Below are positions 6,222 through 10,775 of a DNA stretch of 10,775 nt, in pieces (position 1 is the stretch's first letter; every line of letters begins with the position of its first letter). Below the pieces are notes generated by a model, which worked only from the letters and a program-made list of their open reading frames with translations, did not search any database and was not told the DNA's origin. Source of the DNA: Bacteroidales bacterium (GTDB lineage Bacteria > Bacteroidota > Bacteroidia > Bacteroidales > F082); the NCBI GenBank assembly GCA_016281295.1, contig JAEEII010000259.1, positions 1 to 10,775 of the forward strand. The letters run 5' to 3'. The position numbers were made by a program, and so were the translations under genes.

Positions 6222-7079
6222 CTATTTGAAAACCAGCGTAAATATCGTCACTTGACTGTCGCTCTGCTCCAAGTTTAAAACACCGTTGTGTTTGACCATG
6301 ATCTGTCTGGAAAGACTGAGCCCGATGCCTGTTCCGTTGGGTTTGGTGGTATAGAAAGGCACAAAAATCTCATCAATTTGTCTTAACGGGATAGCCTTGC
6401 CGTTATTGGCGACACGGATTACGGTTTGGTCTTCCGCATTCAAGTCGGCAGTGATACGGATGGAAGAGGCACCTGCCTGCACCGCATTTTTAATGAGGTT
6501 GTTGAACACCTGCATGATCTGTCCCTCGTCCGCATAGATGAGCAAGTCGGGTGTCATGGCTTGATAGGTCATGACCGCGCCTTGCTCTGCGATTTTAGCC
6601 TTGTTAAGCCGCAACACCCTGTCCAGCAGCTCGTCCACCAACACCGCCTTACGCACCGGTGGAGTCACCTGGGTGAAATTACGGTACGATTCCACAAAAC
6701 GGATTAAATCTTTGGAAGAGGCAGAGATCGTCTCCAAGCCAGCCTTCACATCAAGATCCTGTTCTTTGGAGAGTGCGTCACTCAACGATGCAATGGGCGC
6801 TACAGTGTTCATGATCTCATGAGTGATGACACGGAACAATCTGCTCCACGAGGTGGATTCATCGATGGCAGATCTTCGTTCGAAGATACCATGAATGCGG
6901 TTCAAGGCTCTGTTCAGTGGAGAGCTGGGACGAAAATGGAAATTCATTTCTCCGTCCTCCAAAGCGTCCATCATGAAAGACACTTTTTGAGTGTCATGCC
7001 TTCGTGTCAGCCAAAAAGTCACCACGATGGCCACCACCACCGCCATAACAACAACCGCTATCCATAACCAAACACTCAT
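6222..7079 (-). CDS. Short sensor histidine kinase, partner of the NtrC-type regulator
   Basis: A 285-residue kinase with one N-terminal membrane helix (about 4-24) and no room for a periplasmic sensor; the 40-75 linker is cytoplasmic. The phosphoacceptor H-box is FRVITHEIMNTVAPI with H87, the HEIMN form found in a Bacteroidetes family. The ATPase domain has an N-box (VFNNLIKNAVQAG, 191-203) and the lid region IFVPFYTTKPNGTGIGLSLSRQI (238-260, quoted in parts: PFYTTK, GTGIGLSL). The G1 position reads VANNGKAI (223-230), with Asn for the usual Asp of DxG, which may alter nucleotide binding or be a trait of this family. It overlaps the regulator gene by 4 nt (ATGA), so the two are translationally coupled and surely partners. 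What it senses cannot be read from sequence; a signal passed through a membrane partner or the membrane itself is possible. Confidence 0.9.
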   Translation of the reverse strand: MSVWLWIAVVVMAVVVAIVVTFWLTRRHDTQKVSFMMDALEDGEMNFHFRPSSPLNRALNRIHGIFERRSAIDESTSWSRLFRVITHEIMNTVAPIASLSDALSKEQDLDVKAGLETISASSKDLIRFVESYRNFTQVTPPVRKAVLVDELLDRVLRLNKAKIAEQGAVMTYQAMTPDLLIYADEGQIMQVFNNLIKNAVQAGASSIRITADLNAEDQTVIRVANNGKAIPLRQIDEIFVPFYTTKPNGTGIGLSLSRQIMVKHNGVLNLEQSDSQVTIFTLVFK

Positions 7080-8416
7080 ATTCCATATTTCTTCAAACGG
7101 TTATATAATGTTGGGCGACTGATTTTCAACGCCTTCGCTACAAGCGATAAGTTCCCGTTATATTGCTTCATGGCTTGACGAATCACTTTTTCCTCGGCAT
7201 CTTCTAATGATTCTGCTTGGCTTGTGCCTGCTGTCAAGTCCGAAGCCCTGATTTGCAAATCCTCGGCGCGAACCAGTTCTGACTCGGAGTAGATGACCGC
7301 CTTCTCGATGCAGCCCTGTAACTCACGGATGTTACCGTTCCAGCGACAACGCAGCAACAGTTGTTTGGCTTCTTCAGAAAGGCCTTGTGCCACGCGATGG
7401 TACTTCTCGGCATATTGCAGCACAAAGGTCTCTGCCAACGGCACAATCTCATCCGGACGCTCGCGCAAGGCTGGAAGATGAAGCGTCACCGTGTTGATAC
7501 GGTAATAGAGATCCTCACGGAACCGACCATCCTTAACCATCTCATCCAAGTTCATGTTGGTGGCACAGATCAGGCGGATATTAATGGGCACCGACTTCGA
7601 GTCACCCACTTTGGTGATGCTACGGTTTTGAATCACACGCAACAACTTGGCCTGTTGACTCAGCGGGATGTTTCCAATCTCGTCAAGAAACAAGGTGGAG
7701 CCGTCGGCCTGCTCGAATTTGCCGACATGGTCAGTATGGGCATCGGTGAAAGCCCCTTTTACATGGCCAAACATCTCGCTCTCGAAAAGCGTCTCGGTGA
7801 TGGCACCGACATCCACGCCCACCATCGGTTTATGCGAACGCATGGAGAGACGGTGTATCTCGTTAGCTAACACGTCCTTACCGGTTCCATTCTCGCCAGT
7901 GATAAGCACCGTGGCATCTGTCGGGGCGACTTTCTCAACCATCTCACGCAACTGTTTCATGGCCTCACTCCCACCCCATCGCATCGAGGGAACTGTCACT
8001 ATGGGAGATTCTTTCCCTGCAACTTTACGGTGTTTCTTGCATGCCTCTTCAAGTGTAGCAAGAAGCTTGGCATTGTCCCAAGGTTTCACCACGAAGTCGA
8101 AGGCACCGCGTTTCATGCCTTCCACGGCGAGGGCGATGTCGGCGTAGGCCGTGAAGAGCACCACCTCCACCTCGGGAAAGTCGCGTTTCAGTTCGGAGAG
8201 CCAAAAGAGACCTTCGTTGCCCGTGTTGATGTCGGTCTCGAAGTTCATATCGAGTAATACCACGTCAGGCTTGAAAGCCCGCATGGTCTCCATCAGCACC
8301 TTGGGCGAAGCGATAAGTTCCACCTCGGCGAAGCGCATGGGCAGCAATATTTTCAGTGCCGACCGGATGCCGGCGTTGTCGTCAACGACTAGGATTTTGG
8401 ATTTGAGTTTGGGCAT
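7076..8416 (-). CDS. NtrC-family sigma-54-dependent response regulator
   Basis: A 446-residue activator with the full three-domain layout. The receiver (about 7-125) has acidic D12/D13, phosphoacceptor D56 in VVLLDMNFE, T89 and K111 in VVKPWD. The AAA+ domain (about 147-375) has Walker A GENGTGK (174-180), Walker B TLFLDEIG (241-248), the RFREDLYYR arginine region (298-306), and sensor II in RWNGNIREL (358-366). The sigma-54 contact loop reads GAFTDA (221-226) rather than GAFTGA; the key Phe-Thr pair is kept. A Fis-type helix-turn-helix ends the protein (NLSLVAKALKISRPTLYNRL, 422-441). It would bind upstream of RpoN promoters and drive open-complex formation on phosphorylation by the adjacent kinase. 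The ATG lies 4 nt after the hipA stop with no promoter seen between, so it may be read through from hipBA. Targets may be the adjacent ABC exporter, by analogy with similar loci. Confidence 0.95.
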   Translation of the reverse strand: MPKLKSKILVVDDNAGIRSALKILLPMRFAEVELIASPKVLMETMRAFKPDVVLLDMNFETDINTGNEGLFWLSELKRDFPEVEVVLFTAYADIALAVEGMKRGAFDFVVKPWDNAKLLATLEEACKKHRKVAGKESPIVTVPSMRWGGSEAMKQLREMVEKVAPTDATVLITGENGTGKDVLANEIHRLSMRSHKPMVGVDVGAITETLFESEMFGHVKGAFTDAHTDHVGKFEQADGSTLFLDEIGNIPLSQQAKLLRVIQNRSITKVGDSKSVPINIRLICATNMNLDEMVKDGRFREDLYYRINTVTLHLPALRERPDEIVPLAETFVLQYAEKYHRVAQGLSEEAKQLLLRCRWNGNIRELQGCIEKAVIYSESELVRAEDLQIRASDLTAGTSQAESLEDAEEKVIRQAMKQYNGNLSLVAKALKISRPTLYNRLKKYGI

Positions 8417-8420
8417 GGTT

Positions 8421-9920
8421 TCACTTTTTATATATTATAAACTTTTCAACGAGTTCTTTCAGGTATTCATCCGACAAATTGGTGATTCCAATACGGCTGA
8501 TTTCTTCGTGTGCGATAGTCTTCTGGCGGATCACATATTTACGTTCCATGCCGTCGATGGTGGCAAGAAGATGATAATTCCCTTTGAACTGCAATACGAT
8601 ACGGATATTCGCAATATTGTGTCCACCAGCATCAACATAACTCGCAATAGCCTTAACCTTACCGAGATACCAGTTACTTAGATTGTTGTTCAGCGTATGT
8701 TCAACGGCAGTGATCCACTGCTCTTTCACGCCATTTCGTTCAGCGATGGAACGGAACTCGAGAAGTGCGTCAGCCACTTCTTGAATAATGTTTGACGCTC
8801 TACGGATTCCGTTTTCAGCAGCAAATTCTTGGATCTCGTCTAACGTCACGCCTGAGTATTTCCCATGAATCATCAAGCAATGTTGTGTCTCGGGAAGGAA
8901 CCCACCGCTATTGAAGATATAGGTCATGTCGTAGGCGGGTGAAAGTCGCCAACGGCCTTGCTCGTCCATAAGAAACGAGAAATTCTTGTTATGGTCGTCG
9001 GTGTTGTTGGCCAAGATGTTAAACACCATGCGGCGGAAGACCTCCTCGCAGTCAAATTCCGAAAGGCGCATCTTGCGGCACACCCACAACAGGCGTTCGT
9101 AACTGTCGGCTTCGGGATAGAGTGCCGCCAAGGTCTGCATGTGGAGTTTTTTGTCGTCTTCACGATCGAAGCGTTTGGTCACAAAGTGTTTGTCACCTTC
9201 AACATCCAACAACCAGCAAGGCATCATCTTTATCCCGGCTTTCGTGGCCATTTCATAATAGGTCATCTCAAGTTCAGCAGTGGAACGGCCCCTAAGGCCG
9301 AATTTCAGGATACAATGCTCGAAACCTTTCAGCGCGTCAACTTGTCCGCTACGGATTTCGCCCGTTGCGCGATTGATGGCGATAATGGCTTTGGGCTGAC
9401 GCCCCCCTGCCGAGGTGCCCACTGCCATCAAGGATTGCATGGTTATCGACTGGTCGGGGGCGATACGCGCGTTTTCCCGCTGCGCATAGATCATTGATGC
9501 CAAGTCAATTAAGGCTTTCAGGTCAAGTTCCTCCTTTGTGGAGAAGCCGGCAGTTTCAGGGAAAAACTCCAGGGCACCCATGGCGCGTCTGCCAATGAAA
9601 GCCAATTTGTCCAACGGCGTAATCTCTCCGAATTTGATACCTTGTTGTCTCCGCCATTGTTCGAAAAGCTCATTGCCCCAGGCGTCAGGCAGGGAGTCGG
9701 CAAGAAACGGCGGCAGCTTCTGATACAACCGTTCAGAGGCGCCAAAAATCGGACGGAGGTTTTGTGGCAGTTTGACAGAGGCGATAAGCGGTGCGATGTC
9801 AAGACCCGTCGCAACCCAATCAGGGTTGTATTCGAAATAAGGAAGCCCTCGGCGGGTGTCAATACTCAACCTTCCGACTTCACGTCCCCAAAGCATGATT
9901 CTCAGCATTCTTGTCGTCAT
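8421..9920 (-). CDS. hipA: HipA family serine/threonine kinase toxin with C-terminal extension
   Basis: A type II toxin kinase; E. coli HipA phosphorylates glutamyl-tRNA synthetase and causes persistence, but the target here is unknown. The N-terminal HipA_N region (about 5-120) includes LPPFLADSLPDAWGNEL (69-85) and FIGRRAMGALEF. The Gly-rich P-loop is VGTSAGGRQPKA (167-178), whose Ser (S170) is near the autophosphorylated Ser150 of E. coli. K206 in CILKFG is the ATP lysine. The catalytic segment is NNTDDHNKNFSF (305-316) with D308 and N313, and the metal-binding Asp is D331 in SPAYDMT, so the kinase looks active. At 499 residues it is about 60 longer than E. coli HipA (440): residues from about 437 (FKGNYHLLATIDGMERKYV onward) form an extra tail that I cannot assign. 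It overlaps hipB by 4 nt, and the response regulator begins 4 nt downstream. Confidence 0.93.
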   Translation of the reverse strand: MTTRMLRIMLWGREVGRLSIDTRRGLPYFEYNPDWVATGLDIAPLIASVKLPQNLRPIFGASERLYQKLPPFLADSLPDAWGNELFEQWRRQQGIKFGEITPLDKLAFIGRRAMGALEFFPETAGFSTKEELDLKALIDLASMIYAQRENARIAPDQSITMQSLMAVGTSAGGRQPKAIIAINRATGEIRSGQVDALKGFEHCILKFGLRGRSTAELEMTYYEMATKAGIKMMPCWLLDVEGDKHFVTKRFDREDDKKLHMQTLAALYPEADSYERLLWVCRKMRLSEFDCEEVFRRMVFNILANNTDDHNKNFSFLMDEQGRWRLSPAYDMTYIFNSGGFLPETQHCLMIHGKYSGVTLDEIQEFAAENGIRRASNIIQEVADALLEFRSIAERNGVKEQWITAVEHTLNNNLSNWYLGKVKAIASYVDAGGHNIANIRIVLQFKGNYHLLATIDGMERKYVIRQKTIAHEEISRIGITNLSDEYLKELVEKFIIYKK

Positions 9921-10267
9921 GGCAATTCTTGTTGGGTGTTGGACTTCTGTGAAGCATGACGGATTCGTTGCATTTTCTTTCCGCTATCTCTGACAAGATA
10001 TGCCGATTCGGGCAGTTCAGGCATCAATTCGTCAAGACCATTGATGCAACCGATGGCCTTCATGAGAAGCAGGAATGTGCTGAGCGAGAGATTGGGCACA
10101 CGACCATTCTCGAACTTATGGATGGTGTTCACGGTAAGACCCGACTGTTCCGCCACATCCCTTTGTGTCAGATGGGACCGCATACGGTAATCCTTGAAAC
10201 GGGTGCCGAGCAACTGCACCAACTCTGGAATCGAATATTCATAATAGTCCGTCATAACAGCTTGCAT
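9917..10267 (-). CDS. hipB: HipB family antitoxin, XRE-type DNA-binding protein
   Basis: A 116-residue helix-turn-helix protein, cognate antitoxin and autorepressor of HipA. The HTH spans about residues 22-75: LGTRFKDYRMRSHLTQRDVAEQSGLT, with recognition helix VNTIHKFENGR and then NLSLSTFLLLMKAIG (quoted in segments; TQRDVAEQSGLT at 34-45 is the core). The C-terminal part (NGLDELMPELPES and a basic tail rich in Lys, Arg, Gln) is the likely HipA contact and degradation-prone end. The ATG at 10267 is given; a second in-frame ATG at 10255 (MTDYYEYS) is equally possible. The 4-nt ATGA overlap with hipA couples their translation. The palindromes just upstream are its probable operators. Confidence 0.9.
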   Translation of the reverse strand: MQAVMTDYYEYSIPELVQLLGTRFKDYRMRSHLTQRDVAEQSGLTVNTIHKFENGRVPNLSLSTFLLLMKAIGCINGLDELMPELPESAYLVRDSGKKMQRIRHASQKSNTQQELP

Positions 10268-10268
10268 T

Positions 10269-10294
10269 ATAAATTATTCAATCGGATAATTTAT
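10269..10294. promoter_or_regulatory. hipBA operator 1
   Basis: A perfect 9-bp inverted repeat, ATAAATTAT and ATAATTTAT, with an 8-nt spacer (TCAATCGG). It begins 2 nt upstream of the hipB ATG at 10267, so a bound HipB would cover the leader just before the gene. The half-site plus spacer recurs at 10310-10325. Confidence 0.65.
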
Positions 10295-10309
10295 CATCAA
10301 TTATTAAAT

Positions 10310-10335
10310 ATAAATTATCTGATTGTTATATTTAA
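10310..10335. promoter_or_regulatory. hipBA operator 2 (imperfect, inverted copy of operator 1)
   Basis: The first 16 bases, ATAAATTATCTGATTG, match the reverse complement of operator 1 with one mismatch; over 26 bases about 20 match. The far half-site is degraded (TATATTTAA). It overlaps the predicted start of transcription near 10333. Two operators of unequal quality suit cooperative binding and conditional repression by HipB-HipA complexes. Confidence 0.6.
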
Positions 10336-10339
10336 CATG

Positions 10340-10347
10340 CAAAGATA
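10340..10347 (-). promoter_or_regulatory. Candidate -7 element of the hipBA promoter
   Basis: On the minus strand TATCTTTG fits TAnnTTTG. It places the transcript start near 10333 and both palindromes in or at the edge of the 66-nt leader. No convincing -33 element is seen. No hairpin terminator is visible between the permease stop at 10392 and this site, so some readthrough from the permease gene is possible. Confidence 0.5.
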
Positions 10348-10391
10348 CATTTTATTTCGAAATGGTGTATGTTTCTATATTTTTTTCTTTT

Positions 10392-10775
10392 TCATTCCTT
10401 CTTCAAAGCCTCCGCAGGATTCGTCCGCGCAGCCTTCAATGTCTGCCAAAGCACCGAGAGAAAGGCCATCAACATGCCGAGGATGGCAGCCACAACGATA
10501 ATCCAACCGTAATGCTCGATGCGATAGGCGAAACGATCCAAATAGCGGCCACAGAACCAAACGGAAAGCGGGATGCCGATAAGTGCCGCGATGCCGACCA
10601 AAACCATGTAATCCTTCACCGTGCGCCACAATTCGCGCCGGACATTGCTGCCAAACACCTTGCGTACGGCGATGCTCTTGGTGCTTTGCTCGCTATAATA
10701 GGTGCTCATGGCCACGAGGCCGAGCAAGGAAATCAGCACCGAAAGCAGCATGAACAATTCCAGCAATCGCATGGC
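10392..10775 (-). CDS. FtsX-like (MacB-type) ABC transporter permease, C-terminal fragment
   Basis: The gene runs off the right edge; only the last 127 codons are here. The fragment contains the three C-terminal membrane helices of the FtsX domain: LFMLLSVLISLLGLVAMSTYYS, then the cytoplasmic signature QSTKSIAVRKVFGSNVRREL, a second helix VLVGIAALIGIPLSVWF, an amphipathic segment RYLDRFAYRIEHYG, and a third helix WIIVVAAILGMLMAFLSVLW (quoted in parts). It ends TNPAEALKKE, the usual end of this family. Such permeases work with a MacB-type ATPase and a periplasmic adaptor to export peptides, antibiotics or lipids. Same strand as hipBA and the two-component genes; in Bacteroidales these exporters are often controlled by a regulator/kinase pair like the one downstream. 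The substrate is unknown. Confidence 0.9.
   Translation of the reverse strand, partial: AMRLLELFMLLSVLISLLGLVAMSTYYSEQSTKSIAVRKVFGSNVRRELWRTVKDYMVLVGIAALIGIPLSVWFCGRYLDRFAYRIEHYGWIIVVAAILGMLMAFLSVLWQTLKAARTNPAEALKKE

Noticed and set aside
7361..8147. Long plus-strand frames (169 and 159 codons) opposite the response regulator
   Set aside because: Antisense to a fully conserved NtrC-type protein, low-complexity composition, no family features.
8958..9497. 179-codon plus-strand frame opposite hipA
   Set aside because: Antisense to the intact HipA catalytic region; no domain or start context.
9956..10501. 181-codon plus-strand frame across hipB and its promoter
   Set aside because: Crosses an antisense gene, the AT-rich operator region and the permease 3' end; composition changes abruptly and no family is recognisable.
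6222..10775. Sigma-54 (-24/-12) promoters for the NtrC-type regulator
   Set aside because: Several TGGCAC strings were checked across the window, but none has a TTGC at the right spacing, so no target promoter is claimed.
1..10775. CRISPR array, tRNA, rRNA, insertion sequence or attachment site
   Set aside because: No regularly spaced repeats, cloverleaf-like sequence, transposase or integrase was recognised by eye; covariance-model or IS database searches were not possible.

Overview
The window looks like chromosomal DNA of an anaerobic, gut-type member of the Bacteroidales (Prevotella-like or related). The evidence is a secreted protein with a type IX secretion (T9SS) C-terminal tail, Bacteroidetes-style -7 promoter elements (TAnnTTTG) upstream of several genes, absence of obvious Shine-Dalgarno sites, and genes for anaerobic redox metabolism (electron-transfer flavoprotein, [FeFe]-hydrogenase maturase HydE). 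The species cannot be named from sequence alone. No rRNA, tRNA, CRISPR array or intact insertion sequence was seen.

Layout. 1-854 (-) is etfB, lacking its C-terminus at the window edge. 935-1156 (-) holds a decayed nucleotidyltransferase remnant that has no annotated-style ORF; its active-site codons form a hairpin plus T-run that may now act as the terminator for higBA. 1146-1812 (-) is a higB-higA toxin-antitoxin pair with a well-formed promoter and a candidate operator. 1997-3861 (+) is a two-gene unit, hydE then an acyl-ACP thioesterase, and the thioesterase gene is bracketed by a 16-bp inverted repeat. 3883-5040 (-) is an AI-2E/PerM family membrane protein. It diverges from 5127-6221 (+), a T9SS-exported jelly-roll-like protein, across a symmetrical promoter region. 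6222-10267 (-) is a tightly packed series read hipB, hipA, NtrC-type response regulator, short histidine kinase, with junctions of 4-bp overlap, 4-bp gap and 4-bp overlap. 10392-10775 (-) is the C-terminal end of a MacB/FtsX-type ABC permease.

How the parts work together. The most interesting arrangement is the right half. In Bacteroidales, FtsX-like export permeases often sit next to a sigma-54-type response regulator and a small kinase of the HEIMN type seen here. In this window a self-regulated hipBA kinase-toxin module lies between the permease and the two-component pair, and no separate promoter was seen for the regulator. The two-component system may therefore be transcribed from the hipBA promoter, which carries two related operator-like palindromes. 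This is an inference from spacing and family knowledge. The left half is a metabolic region (EtfB, HydE, thioesterase) invaded by a TA module and small repeats.
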